Below the pieces are notes generated by a model that searched no databases, had not been told where the DNA came from, and saw only the letters and a program-made list of their open reading frames with translations. From Alcanivorax sp. DG881 (GTDB lineage: Bacteria; Pseudomonadota; Gammaproteobacteria; Pseudomonadales; Alcanivoracaceae), in the NCBI RefSeq assembly GCF_000155615.1, contig NZ_DS989915.1, positions 2,911,926 through 2,975,925 on the forward strand: a DNA stretch of 64,000 nucleotides, written 5' to 3'. Shown in pieces: positions 23,884 through 33,404 of this stretch. A program made the position numbers and the translations under genes. The stretch's first letter is position 1. The number at the start of each line of letters is the position of its first letter.

Positions 23884-24297
23884 ATGAGCCGTCATCGCCG
23901 CCCCCAGGGCTTTAACCGCACGGACCGTATCGCCGACCAGATTCAGCGTGAACTGTCCCGGTTGCTGCAGTTTGAAATGAAAGACCCGCGGGTCAATCTG
24001 GCGACGATTCAGGATGTCACGGTTTCCCGCGATCTGTCCTATGCCGAGGTGTATTTCACCTTGCTGGGGCAGGGTGAGGAAGCCGGCGTGGAAGCCGAAG
24101 AAGCGCTGGTCAAGGCCAGCGGCTTCCTGCGCAGCAGCCTGGCGAAGAGCCTCAATACCCGCACCACGCCCAAATTGCGTTTCCATTACGACATGACCCC
24201 GGAGCGGGCGGCACATCTGTCGCAGTTGATTGATGATGCCCGTGCCGAAGACCGGGAGTTGCGTCCGGAAGACGACGAAACCGGAAACAACGAGTAA
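23884..24297 (+). CDS. rbfA: Ribosome-binding factor A
   Basis: RbfA is a KH-like cold-shock factor that matures the 5' end of 16S rRNA. The 137-residue protein has the typical LQFEMKDPRVNLATIQDVTVSRDLSYAEVYFTLL core and an acidic C-terminal tail. The ATG at 23884 is preferred; AAGGAG lies 17 bases upstream, unusually far, and an in-frame GTG at 23866 would have no spacing at all. Confidence 0.94.
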   Translation: MSRHRRPQGFNRTDRIADQIQRELSRLLQFEMKDPRVNLATIQDVTVSRDLSYAEVYFTLLGQGEEAGVEAEEALVKASGFLRSSLAKSLNTRTTPKLRFHYDMTPERAAHLSQLIDDARAEDRELRPEDDETGNNE

Positions 24298-24311
24298 CTC
24301 GGAGCTATCAG

Positions 24312-25238
24312 GTGGCAAAGCGTCGTCCCAGAGGCCGTGATCTCAACGGCATCCTGTTATTGGATAAATCGTCTGGCGTGAGCAGTAATGGCGCGCTGCA
24401 GATGGCCAAGAAAATGTTTGCCGCTGCCAAGGCCGGGCATACCGGTAGTCTGGATCCGCTGGCCACCGGCATGTTGCCGATTTGTTTTGGTGAAGCCACC
24501 AAGTTCAGCCAGTTTTTGCTGGAATCCGACAAGAGTTACCGGGTCACCGCCAAGCTGGGCGTGACTACGGAAACCGGTGACGCCGACGGCGATGTGGTGG
24601 AAACCACCGAGGTGAACGCGTCGCCAGACCAGATCGAGGCTGCTTTGTTGTCGTTCAAGGGCGACATCGAACAGATCCCCAGCATGTATTCGGCCATCAA
24701 GCACGAGGGTGTGCCGCTGTACAAGCTGGCCCGCGAGGGCAAGACCGTGGAGCGCAAGCCGCGCCCGGTGACCATTTACGACCTGCGAATTTTGCGCATC
24801 GATGGTGATGAAGTGGAATTCGAGGTGGATTGCTCCAAAGGCACCTATGTGCGCTCTTTGGTGGAAGATACCGGTGCGATATTGGGGTGCGGTGGCCATG
24901 TAACGGCGCTGCACCGTCTGTCGGCCGGGCCTTATCCGTCGGAGCGCATGCTGACTCTGGAGCAGCTGGGCAAGATCAAGGAAACCGGCGGCTTCGAGGC
25001 AATCGACGAGCTGCTCTTGCCTTTATCTACCAGCGTGGCAGACTGGCCGCGCGTTGAACTGGGTGACAATGCTGCTTATTACCTGCAGCAGGGGCAGCCA
25101 GTGATGGCCTCAGACCGCCCTCTGGACGGCTGGGTCAGCGTTTATCAGGCATCCAGTGGTGAATTTCTGGGTGTCGGAGAAGTATTGGAAGACGGGCGGA
25201 TTGCCCCCCGTCGTCTGATCGCAGGCGGAGCCTCCTGA
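24312..25238 (+). CDS. truB: tRNA pseudouridine(55) synthase TruB
   Basis: TruB makes pseudouridine 55 in the T loop of tRNAs. The 308-residue protein has the catalytic Asp in AGHTGSLDPLATGMLP (near residue 47), DKSYRVTAKLGVTTETGD and the C-terminal PUA-like domain. Start codon is GTG at 24312 with GGAG seven bases upstream. Sits 12 bases after rbfA. Confidence 0.96.
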   Translation: MAKRRPRGRDLNGILLLDKSSGVSSNGALQMAKKMFAAAKAGHTGSLDPLATGMLPICFGEATKFSQFLLESDKSYRVTAKLGVTTETGDADGDVVETTEVNASPDQIEAALLSFKGDIEQIPSMYSAIKHEGVPLYKLAREGKTVERKPRPVTIYDLRILRIDGDEVEFEVDCSKGTYVRSLVEDTGAILGCGGHVTALHRLSAGPYPSERMLTLEQLGKIKETGGFEAIDELLLPLSTSVADWPRVELGDNAAYYLQQGQPVMASDRPLDGWVSVYQASSGEFLGVGEVLEDGRIAPRRLIAGGAS

Positions 25239-25319
25239 GGAGACTGGCCTGATTAATGACGGCAGCTATAAATATGCATGGCTGGCCGTGACCTTAATTG
25301 AGCATATTGGAGAAGCAAC

Positions 25320-25589
25320 ATGGCGTTAACCGTTGAACAGAAAGCTGAGATCCTGAAAGAGCATGGCCGCAAAGAGAACGACACCGGTTCCCCGGAAGTT
25401 CAGGTGGCTCTGTTGAGCGCCAACATCAATGGCCTGCAGGATCACTTCAAAGGCCACAAGAAGGATCACCACAGCCGTCGTGGTCTGATCCGCATGGTAA
25501 ACCAGCGTCGTAAGCTGCTGGACTACCTGGCCAAGAAAGACCGCACCCGTTACCTCCAGCTGATCGAAAAGCTGGGTCTGCGTCGCTAA
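25320..25589 (+). CDS. rpsO: Ribosomal protein S15
   Basis: S15 binds 16S rRNA in the central domain of the 30S subunit. The 89-residue protein is the exact family length and contains [47 protein letters not shown] at 25320 is preceded by GGAGAAG. A possible promoter TATAAA lies at 25267-25272 but no good -35 element was found. Ends in a strong terminator. Confidence 0.99.
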   Translation: MALTVEQKAEILKEHGRKENDTGSPEVQVALLSANINGLQDHFKGHKKDHHSRRGLIRMVNQRRKLLDYLAKKDRTRYLQLIEKLGLRR

Positions 25590-25610
25590 CAGGCTGCAGA
25601 TCGGGTAACC

Positions 25611-25650
25611 ACAACAGAAGCTCGGCATTTGCCGGGCTTCTGTTGTTTTG
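25611..25650 (+). terminator. Terminator after rpsO
   Basis: ACAACAGAAGC and GCTTCTGTTGT pair, enclosing CCGGCA-like inner pairs around ATTT, and end in TTTTG. A strong intrinsic terminator 20 bases after the rpsO stop. Confidence 0.88.
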
Positions 25651-25730
25651 GGGCAAGCAATAAGTCCCTTGCCTCAGACAGCACGGGATGCAGGGATGGG
25701 CCTGAGACTGTGGTGTTTCAGTGCCTGGGG

Positions 25731-25772
25731 CGCGATGCGTGATGCGTAGTGCGTTTCTGGTTATGATGCGCG
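25731..25772. repeat. Heptad array between rpsO and pnp (H7)
   Basis: Units from 25734: GATGCGT, GATGCGT, AGTGCGT, then TTCTGGT and a returning ATGATGCGCG. Only a short array is visible and its reverse partner is not clear. Confidence 0.55.
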
Positions 25773-25843
25773 AGCGGAAGAAGATTGTTTATTAGAGGCA
25801 TGGGCCTCGAAGACTGTCGTGAAGAAGAGAGAAGAGACGAGAT

Positions 25844-27937
25844 ATGTTTAATAAAATCACCAAGCAAATTCAGTTTGGCCGTGACACCGTCACCCTGGAA
25901 ACCGGGCAGATCGCCCGCCAGGCAACTGCCGCTGTCATGGTCCGTATCGGTGACACCGAAGTGCTGGTCACCGTAGTGGGCAGAAAAGAAGCCGATCCGA
26001 GCAAGAACTTCTTTCCCCTGACCGTTAACTATCAGGAAAAGACCTACGCAACCGGCCGTATTCCCGGTGGCTTTCTGAAGCGTGAAGGCCGTCCCAGCGA
26101 AAAAGAAACGCTGACCTGCCGTCTGATCGATCGCCCGATCCGCCCCCTGTTCCCCAATGGCTTCATGAATGAAGTGCAGGTTGTGGCCACAGTAATGTCT
26201 TCGGACAAGAACCGTGATCCGGATATCGCTGCCCTGATCGGTACTTCCGCTGCCCTGTCCATTTCCGGGATTCCGTTCAACGGCCCCATCGGCGCTGCCC
26301 GTGTGGGTTACAAGGATGGCATGTACATCCTGAACCCGAGCTACTCCGAACTGGCCGAGTCTGCGCTGGATCTGGTTGTGGCTGGCACCGAGCCTGCGGT
26401 ACTGATGGTGGAATCGGAAGCGCAGGAGCTGTCTGAAGACCAGATGCTGGGCGCAGTATTGTTCGGTCATATGGAAATGCAGCCGCTGATCCAGGGCATC
26501 AAGGAATTCGCTGCCGAAGTGGGTACCGAGACCTGGGACTGGAAGCCGGCCGAGCAGAACGAGACCCTGAAAGCGGCCATCAAGGACAAGTTCGGCGCGG
26601 CACTGGGCGAGGCTTACACCATCACCGAGAAGATGGCCCGTTACGCCAAGGTCGGCGAGCTGCGCGAAGCCTGTGTGGCTGAGTTCGCCACCGGCGAAGA
26701 GGGTGCTCCGGAAGCCGGTGAAGTGAAAGAGCTGTTCGGCAAGATCGAAAAAAGCGTGGTACGTGAAGCCGTGGTATCCGGCAAGCCGCGTATCGATGGC
26801 CGTGCTCTGGATGCTGTCCGTGCAATTGATTGCCAGGTGGGCACCTTGGCCAAAACCCACGGTTCTGCGTTGTTCACCCGTGGTGAAACCCAGGCCATCG
26901 TGACGGCCACTCTGGGTGGCATGCGTGATGCCCAGTTCATCGATGCGCTGGAAGGCTCCCATCAGGACCACTTCATGCTGCAGTACAACTTCCCTCCGTA
27001 CTGCGTGGGCGAAACCGGCTTCATCGGTTCCCCGAAGCGTCGTGAAATCGGCCACGGTCGTCTGGCGCGCCGTGGTGTGGAAGCGGTTGTGCCGAGCGTG
27101 CAGGACTTCCCGTACACGGTTCGTGTGGTCTCCGAGATTACCGAATCCAACGGCTCCTCTTCCATGGCGTCCGTGTGTGGTACTTCCATGGCGCTGATGG
27201 ACGCGGGTGTTCCGCTGACCGCGCCGGTGGCGGGTATTGCCATGGGCCTGGTGAAGGAAGAAGACGGCCGTTTCGCGGTATTGTCCGATATCCTCGGTGA
27301 CGAAGATCACCTCGGCGACATGGACTTCAAGGTGGCGGGCACCGCCCGTGGTGTCACTGCCCTGCAGATGGACATCAAGATCGAAGGCATCACCGAAGAG
27401 ATCATGGAGAAGGCGCTGAACCAGGCGAATGCCGGCCGTCTGCATATCCTGGGTGAAATGAACAAGGCGATCTCCGAGTCTCGTTCCGAGGTGTCTGACA
27501 ACGCGCCGACCCTGCTGACCCTGAAGATCAACCCGGACAAGATCCGTGATGTGATTGGTAAGGGTGGTGCGACCATTCGTGCGTTGACCGACGAAACCGG
27601 TTGTACCATCGATATCGAAGACGACGGTAGCGTGAAGATCTACGGCGAAACCCGTGAAAAAGCGGATGAAGCCGTGCGTCGTGTGGAAGAAATCACTGCT
27701 GAAGCTGAAGTGGGCGTGATCTACGAAGGCAAGGTAACCCGTGTCGTCGATTTCGGTGCATTCGTGGCGATCATGCCCGGTACCGAAGGCCTGCTGCACA
27801 TTTCGCAGATTGCTGAAGAGCGCGTAGAGAAAGTGACTGACTACGTGAACGAAGGCGAGATCATCAAGGTGAAAGTCCTCGACGTGGATCAGCGTGGCCG
27901 TATCAAGCTGTCCATGAAGGAAGCGAAGGAAGATTAA
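25844..27937 (+). CDS. pnp: Polynucleotide phosphorylase
   Basis: PNPase degrades RNA 3' to 5' by phosphorolysis and is part of the degradosome. The 697-residue protein (E. coli 711) has two RNase PH domains with [23 protein letters not shown] in the first and [25 protein letters not shown] in the second, then a KH domain ([20 protein letters not shown]) and an S1 domain ([29 protein letters not shown]). Follows rpsO as in most gammaproteobacteria. Confidence 0.98.
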   Translation: MFNKITKQIQFGRDTVTLETGQIARQATAAVMVRIGDTEVLVTVVGRKEADPSKNFFPLTVNYQEKTYATGRIPGGFLKREGRPSEKETLTCRLIDRPIRPLFPNGFMNEVQVVATVMSSDKNRDPDIAALIGTSAALSISGIPFNGPIGAARVGYKDGMYILNPSYSELAESALDLVVAGTEPAVLMVESEAQELSEDQMLGAVLFGHMEMQPLIQGIKEFAAEVGTETWDWKPAEQNETLKAAIKDKFGAALGEAYTITEKMARYAKVGELREACVAEFATGEEGAPEAGEVKELFGKIEKSVVREAVVSGKPRIDGRALDAVRAIDCQVGTLAKTHGSALFTRGETQAIVTATLGGMRDAQFIDALEGSHQDHFMLQYNFPPYCVGETGFIGSPKRREIGHGRLARRGVEAVVPSVQDFPYTVRVVSEITESNGSSSMASVCGTSMALMDAGVPLTAPVAGIAMGLVKEEDGRFAVLSDILGDEDHLGDMDFKVAGTARGVTALQMDIKIEGITEEIMEKALNQANAGRLHILGEMNKAISESRSEVSDNAPTLLTLKINPDKIRDVIGKGGATIRALTDETGCTIDIEDDGSVKIYGETREKADEAVRRVEEITAEAEVGVIYEGKVTRVVDFGAFVAIMPGTEGLLHISQIAEERVEKVTDYVNEGEIIKVKVLDVDQRGRIKLSMKEAKED

Positions 27938-27957
27938 TCTCTCCCTTTGTGTTTCTG

Positions 27958-27989
27958 AAAAAGGGCCGGCATTTGCCGGCCCTTTTTTT
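27958..27989 (+). terminator. Terminator after pnp
   Basis: AAAAAGGGCCGGC pairs perfectly with GCCGGCCCTTTTT around ATTT, followed by further T. Strong intrinsic terminator. Confidence 0.95.
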
Positions 27990-28099
27990 ATGCGCGGAAA
28001 AGGCGGGCACAACGATCCGTCATCCCGGGCGGTGCTGGTGTGTCCGTAAAGGCGAGCTGCTGACGTCAGGCAGGTGAGTGCAGCGTAACGGGAGCAGTA

Positions 28100-28113
28100 G
28101 TAAGCTTGCTTAC
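28100..28113. promoter_or_regulatory. Candidate operator upstream of the MarR gene
   Basis: GTAAGC-TT-GCTTAC is a near-perfect palindrome 30 bases before the regulator start codon. MarR proteins commonly bind such palindromes in their own promoters; binding here is inferred. Confidence 0.4.
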
Positions 28114-28142
28114 AACAGGTTGGATCAAATAAAGGATTTGTC

Positions 28143-28586
28143 ATGGCCAAGGACACCACCGTGGGCATGGTGCTGCATGACGTGGCACGAATGATGCGCC
28201 GGGACTTTGACCGGCGAGCGCGAAGCGCGGGCCTGTCGCGGGCGCGCTGGCAAGTATTGTGGCACTTGTCGCGGCATGAGGGCATTCACCAGGCCGCTTT
28301 GGCGGAGCTGTTGGATGTGGCGCCGATCTCTTTGGCGCGCCAGCTGGATCGGCTGGAGGAGGAAGGACTGGTGCAGCGCCGTGCCGATCCTGGGGACCGG
28401 CGTCGCTGCCTGCTGTATCTCACCGACGCGGCAACGCCTGCGTTGGAATCACTGCGGGGAAAAGCCGCGCAAACCCGTCAGCGGGCACTGGATGGCCTTA
28501 CTGTTGAGGACGTGGAGGCATTGCAGCGGGTGCTGGAAACCATGCGCAGCAATCTCAGTGACCGTAATCCGGAGGAGGGAGAGTGA
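28143..28586 (+). CDS. MarR-family transcriptional regulator
   Basis: A 147-residue winged-helix regulator. The MarR core is clear: helix-turn-helix around ALAELLDVAPISLARQLDRLEEEGLVQRR followed by the wing residues DPGDRRRCLLYLT. These proteins usually repress a nearby gene and respond to small phenolic or oxidant ligands. Here the regulator is convergent with acs and divergent from nothing, so its target cannot be read from context; autoregulation through the upstream palindrome is likely. ATG at 28143 has AAAGGA upstream. Confidence 0.92.
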   Translation: MAKDTTVGMVLHDVARMMRRDFDRRARSAGLSRARWQVLWHLSRHEGIHQAALAELLDVAPISLARQLDRLEEEGLVQRRADPGDRRRCLLYLTDAATPALESLRGKAAQTRQRALDGLTVEDVEALQRVLETMRSNLSDRNPEEGE

Positions 28587-28664
28587 GGTGGATCGTGGAG
28601 GTCGCCAAGCGGCGCGTTTTTTCTGATTGATTGGCTGGTTTGTCTTTAGTGGTGGGGAAAACGA

Positions 28665-28701
28665 AAACGGCGCAGGGGGCTAATCGCCCGCTGCGCCGTT
28701 T
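28665..28701. terminator. Bidirectional terminator between marR-type gene and acs
   Basis: AAACGGCGCAG pairs with CTGCGCCGTTT, with an inner GGGC/GCCC pair around TAAT. It serves the two convergent genes; on the minus strand it is followed by T-rich sequence. Confidence 0.82.
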
Positions 28702-28718
28702 CTTGTTGCGGTTGTGGT

Positions 28719-30656
28719 TTATTTGTTCTGGCGGGTCTCAATAAGCTGATCCACCACGCCGGGGTCAGCCAGGGTGGAGGTGTCGCCCAGGCTGTCCAGT
28801 TCATCGGCGGCGATCTTGCGCAGAATGCGGCGCATAATCTTGCCGGAGCGCGTTTTCGGCAGGCCCGGTGCAAAGTGAATCAGGTCGGGCTTGGCAATGG
28901 GGCCGATCTCCTGGGTGACCAGATCCCGCAGCGCCTGGACCAGTTCCTCGCTGCCTTCCTTGCCGGCCATCAACGATACATACGCGTAGATGCCCTGGCC
29001 CTTGACGTCATGCTGGTAACCGACCACAGCGGCTTCGGAGATGCTGGGGTGCAGCACCAGGGCAGATTCGATTTCGGCGGTGCCCAGGCGGTGCCCGGAC
29101 ACGTTGAGCACGTCGTCCACCCGGCCGGTGATCCAGTAGTAGCCATCTTCATCACGGCGGGCGCCGTCACCAGTGAAATAGCAGTCCTTGTAGGCGCTGA
29201 AGTAGGTGTCGATCAGGCGCTGATGATCGCCATACACGGTACGAATCTGGCTGGGCCAGCTGGACTTGATGACCAGGTTGCCGGAGGCCGCGCCGTCCAG
29301 TTCCTTGCCATCCGGGTCCATCAGGCCGGGTTGCACACCGAACATGGGCAGGGTGGCCGAGCCGGCTTTCAGGTCCACGGCGCCGGGCAGGGGGGCAATC
29401 ATGATGGCGCCGGTTTCGGTCTGCCACCAGGTGTCCACAATCGGGCAGCGGGAATCACCCACCACTTTGTAGTACCACTCCCAGGCTTCCGGGTTGATGG
29501 GTTCGCCCACCGTGCCCAGCAGCTTCAGGCTGGCGCGGGAGGTCTGTTCCACGGGGGCATCCCCCAGCCCCATCAGGGCGCGAATGGCAGTGGGGGCAGT
29601 GTAGAAAATATTGACCTTGTGCTTGTCCACCACCTGCCAGCAACGGGAGGCATCGGGATAGGTGGGTACGCCTTCGAACATCAGGGTGGTGGCGCCGTTG
29701 GCCAGCGGGCCGTAAACGATGTAGCTGTGTCCGGTGATCCAGCCCACGTCGGCGGTGCACCAATAGATGTCGCCGTCCTGATAGTCGAACACGTATTTGT
29801 GGGTCAGGGCGCTGTTGAGCAGGTAGCCGGCAGTGGTGTGCACCACCCCTTTGGGTTTGCCGGTGGAGCCGGAGGTGTACAGGGTGAACAGCGGGTCTTC
29901 AGCGTCGACCCACTCCGGTTCACAATCGCTGGAGGCATCAGCCATGGCCTCGTGGTACCAGACATCACGCGGGGCCTGCCAGTCTACATCGCCGCCGGTG
30001 CGCTTCACCGTCAGGCAGGTGTGGACGCAGTCGACCCCGTCCAGCGCTTTGTCTGCATTCTCTTTCAGCGCAATCGTCTTGCCGCCACGCACCCCTTCGT
30101 CGGCGGTGATCAGCGCGCAGGCTTCGGCATTGAGGATGCGGTCTTTCAAGGCTTCCGGAGAAAAGCCGCCAAACACCACGGAATGAATGGCGCCGATACG
30201 GGCGCAGGCCAACATGGCGTAGGCCGCTTCGGGGATCATGGGCATGTAGATAACGACGCGGTCGCCTTTTTTCACGCCCCGGTTCTTGAGCACGTTACCG
30301 AACTTGCTCACTTCCTCGAACAGCTGTTGATAGCTGATGTGCTTGTCCTGATCGGGCTCGTCGCCTTCCCAGATGATCGCGGTTTGAGAGGCGCGCTCGG
30401 GCAGGTGGCGGTCTACGCAGTTATAGCAGGCATTAAGGGTGGCGCCCTTGAACCAGGCAGCCCGGCCTTCGCTGAAGTCCCATTCGCTGACGGTGTCCCA
30501 GGGGGTCTTCCAGTCCAGAAACTGTTTCGCGCGCTCGGCCCAGAACGTGTCCGGGTCATTGATGGACTGGGCGTACCAGCGGTCGTAGGTGTCGCGGTCC
30601 ATCAGGGTCTGTTTTTTATACTCGGCGGGAACAGGATGAATGTGTACTTGGGACAT
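28719..30656 (-). CDS. acs: Acetyl-CoA synthetase
   Basis: Acs activates acetate with ATP and CoA to acetyl-CoA. The 645-residue protein (E. coli 652) has the AMP-binding signature [16 protein letters not shown], the hinge [25 protein letters not shown] and the regulatory lysine motif [15 protein letters not shown], whose Lys is acetylated in homologs. The start at 30656 ([10 protein letters not shown]) is chosen for AGGAGG upstream and homology; a longer in-frame extension of 39 residues has no support. In Pseudomonas acsB sits near panD with pgi between; pgi is absent here. Confidence 0.96.
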   Translation of the reverse strand: MSQVHIHPVPAEYKKQTLMDRDTYDRWYAQSINDPDTFWAERAKQFLDWKTPWDTVSEWDFSEGRAAWFKGATLNACYNCVDRHLPERASQTAIIWEGDEPDQDKHISYQQLFEEVSKFGNVLKNRGVKKGDRVVIYMPMIPEAAYAMLACARIGAIHSVVFGGFSPEALKDRILNAEACALITADEGVRGGKTIALKENADKALDGVDCVHTCLTVKRTGGDVDWQAPRDVWYHEAMADASSDCEPEWVDAEDPLFTLYTSGSTGKPKGVVHTTAGYLLNSALTHKYVFDYQDGDIYWCTADVGWITGHSYIVYGPLANGATTLMFEGVPTYPDASRCWQVVDKHKVNIFYTAPTAIRALMGLGDAPVEQTSRASLKLLGTVGEPINPEAWEWYYKVVGDSRCPIVDTWWQTETGAIMIAPLPGAVDLKAGSATLPMFGVQPGLMDPDGKELDGAASGNLVIKSSWPSQIRTVYGDHQRLIDTYFSAYKDCYFTGDGARRDEDGYYWITGRVDDVLNVSGHRLGTAEIESALVLHPSISEAAVVGYQHDVKGQGIYAYVSLMAGKEGSEELVQALRDLVTQEIGPIAKPDLIHFAPGLPKTRSGKIMRRILRKIAADELDSLGDTSTLADPGVVDQLIETRQNK

Positions 30657-30869
30657 TTGGGCCTCCTTGGGATACTGCCTGCCAGTTTCCATCATTATTA
30701 TGGCTGCGCCTGCCCGGGGGTATTCCACCATGGTCTTATAGGGGCGCGAGCGGGTGTAAACGTTGTGTTCCAAGAGTAAACAAAGCGTTGCTTAATGACC
30801 AATGCCCAAGCGGACAAAAGAGGCGACGTATAAAGGGAGAGTAAAGAGAGAGTGGTAAAAACGGCGGGC

Positions 30870-30898
30870 AAAAAAAACGCCGGCAGGGCCGGCGTTTT
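30870..30898 (-). terminator. Terminator of the pan operon after panD
   Basis: On the minus strand AAAACGCCGGC pairs with GCCGGCGTTTT around CCT and runs into eight T. It lies 27 bases beyond the panD stop and separates panD from acs. Confidence 0.9.
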
Positions 30899-30925
30899 AG
30901 CAAATAATTCAGAGCGAGTTCGGGG

Positions 30926-31306
30926 TCAGGCAACCTGAACCGGAATCGCATCGCTGGTGCCTTTCACTTCATTGCCTTCGGCCATGTAAATCAGGCTGGG
31001 CTTGAAGTTGATCAGCTCCGCGCTGGAATAGCTGGCGTAAGCGCAAATGATCACACGGTCACCGGGCTGGGCCTTGTGGGCGGCAGCTCCGTTGACGGAG
31101 ATGATTTTGGAGCCCGCTTCGCCACGGATTGCGTAGGTTTCGAAACGCTCACCGTTGTCGATGTTGTAGATCTGGATCTGTTCGTATTCCAGGATACCCG
31201 CCATGTCCATCAAATCGCCATCAATGGCGCAGGAGCCTTCGTACTCGAGCTCCGCGTGGGTGACACGAGCCTGATGGAGTTTTGCTTTCAGCATGGTGCA
31301 CTGCAT
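30926..31306 (-). CDS. panD: Aspartate 1-decarboxylase
   Basis: PanD makes beta-alanine from aspartate for pantothenate. The 126-residue proenzyme has the same length as E. coli PanD and carries the self-cleavage site YEGSCAID, with Gly24-Ser25 in the same position; cleavage gives the pyruvoyl cofactor. Tyr58 region ([16 protein letters not shown]) is also conserved. Minus-strand ATG at 31306 has GAGAGG upstream. Last gene of the pcnB-folK-dNK-panB-panC-panD group. Confidence 0.97.
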   Translation of the reverse strand: MQCTMLKAKLHQARVTHAELEYEGSCAIDGDLMDMAGILEYEQIQIYNIDNGERFETYAIRGEAGSKIISVNGAAAHKAQPGDRVIICAYASYSSAELINFKPSLIYMAEGNEVKGTSDAIPVQVA

Positions 31307-31395
31307 GTTGGTTACCTCTCAAGCGACCCGAAACCTGCTGTAAACGCCGTATGGTGGGCATGCAGGCACTTCAAGGGGCCGGAAGTATGCATGAA

Positions 31396-32253
31396 TCACC
31401 GGTCACGCACAACGGCCAGGGATATATTGTCGATCAATCGGGTTGACCCTAATTTCGCGGCCACGGCGGCCACCAGGTCAGTGTCCTGCGGGCCCGCCGG
31501 CGCCAGGGTTTTGGTGTTGACGATGGTCAGATAGTCCACGCTGAACCCGGCAGTATTGAGCGATTGGCTGATGCGGCTTTCCAGTGCCCGGTAATCACGC
31601 TCGCCGGCGTCGATGTCGGCTTTCAGCTGTTGCAGGTGTGCATAGAGCTGGGGGGCGAGTGTGCGCTCACTGTCGCTCAGGAAACCGTTTCGCGAGCTGC
31701 GTGCCAGGCCATCCGTTTCGCGGCTGGTGGCGGCGCCGACGATCTTCACCGGGAACAGAAGCTCTTCACACATACGGCGCAGAATAGCCAGCTGTTGAAA
31801 GTCCTTTTCGCCGAATACGGCTACGTCCGGTTGCACGATGTTCAGTAGCTTGGAGACCACGGTGGTGACGCCCCGGAAGTGCCCTTCCCGGCTGGCGCCA
31901 CACAGGTAGTCGCCCAGCTGGTCCACGTCCACCCAGGTCTGGTTCTGGCCGAGCGGGTACATTTCCTCCACGGATGGCGCAAACAGCAGGTCGGTGCCAG
32001 CCTCGACCAGGGCGGCGGCATCCGCGTCCAGAGTGCGAGGATAACGATCGAAATCTTCGTTGGGGCCGAACTGGGTGGGGTTCACAAAGATCGATACCAC
32101 CACCACGTCGCAGCGCGCACGGGCCTCGCGAATCAGGCTGATATGGCCGTCGTGCAGGTTGCCCATGGTGGGGACAAAACCCACAGACAGGCCCTTGTTA
32201 TGCCAGCCGCGGACATATTCACGGACCTGGGCGACGGAGTGAACGGTTTGCAT
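31396..32253 (-). CDS. panC: Pantothenate synthetase
   Basis: PanC joins pantoate and beta-alanine using ATP. The 285-residue protein (E. coli 283) has the nucleotide motif VPTMGNLHDGHISLI, FGEKDFQQL and the KMSK-equivalent SSRNGFLS. The start at 32253 (MQTVHSVAQV) has GAGG six bases upstream and matches homologs; earlier in-frame starts overlap that ribosome site. panB lies upstream across a 178-base gap with an inverted heptad array. Confidence 0.96.
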   Translation of the reverse strand: MQTVHSVAQVREYVRGWHNKGLSVGFVPTMGNLHDGHISLIREARARCDVVVVSIFVNPTQFGPNEDFDRYPRTLDADAAALVEAGTDLLFAPSVEEMYPLGQNQTWVDVDQLGDYLCGASREGHFRGVTTVVSKLLNIVQPDVAVFGEKDFQQLAILRRMCEELLFPVKIVGAATSRETDGLARSSRNGFLSDSERTLAPQLYAHLQQLKADIDAGERDYRALESRISQSLNTAGFSVDYLTIVNTKTLAPAGPQDTDLVAAVAAKLGSTRLIDNISLAVVRDR

Positions 32254-32269
32254 TGGGAACCTCATGAAA

Positions 32270-32428
32270 GATGCGACACGCTGCACGCAACAGGCTGCAA
32301 CGCGATGCTGGTGTTGTGGTGTTATTCAGTGTCGGGGCCGCGCTTGAGCTATGGGCGCGGGCCTCGACCTTGCAGAACCAAAATCCGCTGTCTCGCGTTG
32401 TGGCGTGAAGCGTGTCGCGTGCTGCGGT
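32270..32428. repeat. Inverted heptad arrays between panC and panB (H8)
   Basis: Left arm units from 32270: GATGCGA, CACGCTG, CACGCAA, CAGGCTG, CAACGCG. Right arm from 32394: CGCGTTG, TGGCGTG, AAGCGTG, TCGCGTG, CTGCGGT. The right arm is the same ACGC-type word on the opposite strand and ends three bases from the panB stop. Confidence 0.7.
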
Positions 32429-32431
32429 CTT

Positions 32432-33220
32432 TTAAAAACAGTGCTCGTCGGCCGGGAAGCTGCCGTCTTTCACGGCGGCATCGTAGGCCTTGAAAGCGGC
32501 GCGCATGTCGCCGGTGTCCGCCATGAAATCGCGTACGAAACGGGCCGGTTTGCCGGGGCTGATGCCGAGCATGTCGTGCATCACCAGCACCTGGCCGTCG
32601 CATTCCGGAGCAGCGCCGATGCCGATCACGGGGGCAGCGACCTGACGGGTGATCTCCGCGCTGAGCGCCCGCGGCACGCACTCCAGTACAAACAGGGCTG
32701 CGCCGGCCTGGTCCAGTATTCTGGCGGCGTCGAGCAGCTCTGCGGCGCCGTCGTCATCTTTGCCCTGCACGCGGTAGCCGCCCAGTGAGTTCACCGCTTG
32801 CGGGGTCAGGCCCAGGTGGGCGCAGACAGGAATGCCGTTGCGGTTAAGGATCTCGATGGCGTCGGCCAGCCAGGCGCTGCCTTCCAGCTTGACCATGTTG
32901 GCGCCGGCCTGCATCAGGGCCGTGGCGGCTTCCAGGGTACGTTCCAGGGTGGCGGCGCCCATAAAGGGAATATCGGCAATGATCAGGCTGCCCTGGTTGC
33001 CCCGGGCCACGCATTCGGTGTGGTAGACCATTTGTTGCAGGGTCACCGGGACGGTACTGGTCTGGCCCTGGATGACATTGCCCAGGGAGTCGCCGACCAG
33101 AATGGCTTCCACGCCGGCCTCGGAAATCAGCCGAGAGAAACAGGCGTCGTAGGCGGTGAGCACGGAAAACTTTCCACCGTCCTGTTTGCGTTTTTGCAGG
33201 GTGCGGATGGTGATGGACAT
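32432..33220 (-). CDS. panB: 3-methyl-2-oxobutanoate hydroxymethyltransferase
   Basis: PanB transfers a hydroxymethyl group from methylene-tetrahydrofolate to alpha-ketoisovalerate, the first pantothenate step. The 262-residue protein (E. coli 264) shows LTAYDACFSRLISEAGVEAILVGDSLGNV, the VKLEG metal/substrate motif and HLGLTPQ. The start at 33220 has GGGAGG upstream; the eight further N-terminal residues possible in frame are encoded partly by heptad repeat and are not expected. Confidence 0.96.
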   Translation of the reverse strand: MSITIRTLQKRKQDGGKFSVLTAYDACFSRLISEAGVEAILVGDSLGNVIQGQTSTVPVTLQQMVYHTECVARGNQGSLIIADIPFMGAATLERTLEAATALMQAGANMVKLEGSAWLADAIEILNRNGIPVCAHLGLTPQAVNSLGGYRVQGKDDDGAAELLDAARILDQAGAALFVLECVPRALSAEITRQVAAPVIGIGAAPECDGQVLVMHDMLGISPGKPARFVRDFMADTGDMRAAFKAYDAAVKDGSFPADEHCF

Positions 33221-33237
33221 GGGAAACCTCCCAGGGA

Positions 33238-33404
33238 AATTCAATTGAAAGTTGAAAGTTGAAAGTTGAAGCGCGGTCCAGTCTGTCGCTGCGTACAGGC
33301 TGTGCCCGCGGTCATGTCAAAAGTTTCGCGGGCAGCGCGTCACCGTGTGGGGATGCGTTTGTCCGCGCTCTTGAACTTTCAACGTTAAACTTTCAACTCA
33401 GTCC
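33238..33404. repeat. AT-rich inverted heptad arrays between panB and the kinase gene (H9)
   Basis: Left arm from 33238: AATTCAA, then TTGAAAG three times exactly and TTGAAGC. Right arm from 33370: CTTGAAC, TTTCAAC, GTTAAAC, TTTCAAC. The arms are reverse complements in word type. The right arm touches the TGA stop of the kinase gene. The word is AT-rich in a GC-rich genome. Confidence 0.8.

Noticed and set aside
25718..28285. An 855-codon frame antisense to pnp.
   Set aside because: Shadow of pnp; no start signal or recognisable domain, and it spans the pnp terminator.
28875..30779. A 634-codon plus-strand frame opposite acs.
   Set aside because: acs is unmistakable on the minus strand; the plus frame gives Gly/His/Val-rich nonsense without motifs.
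33221..33244. N-terminal extension of PanB by eight residues.
   Set aside because: The extension is encoded by the upstream heptad region and the ribosome site fits the internal ATG at 33220.
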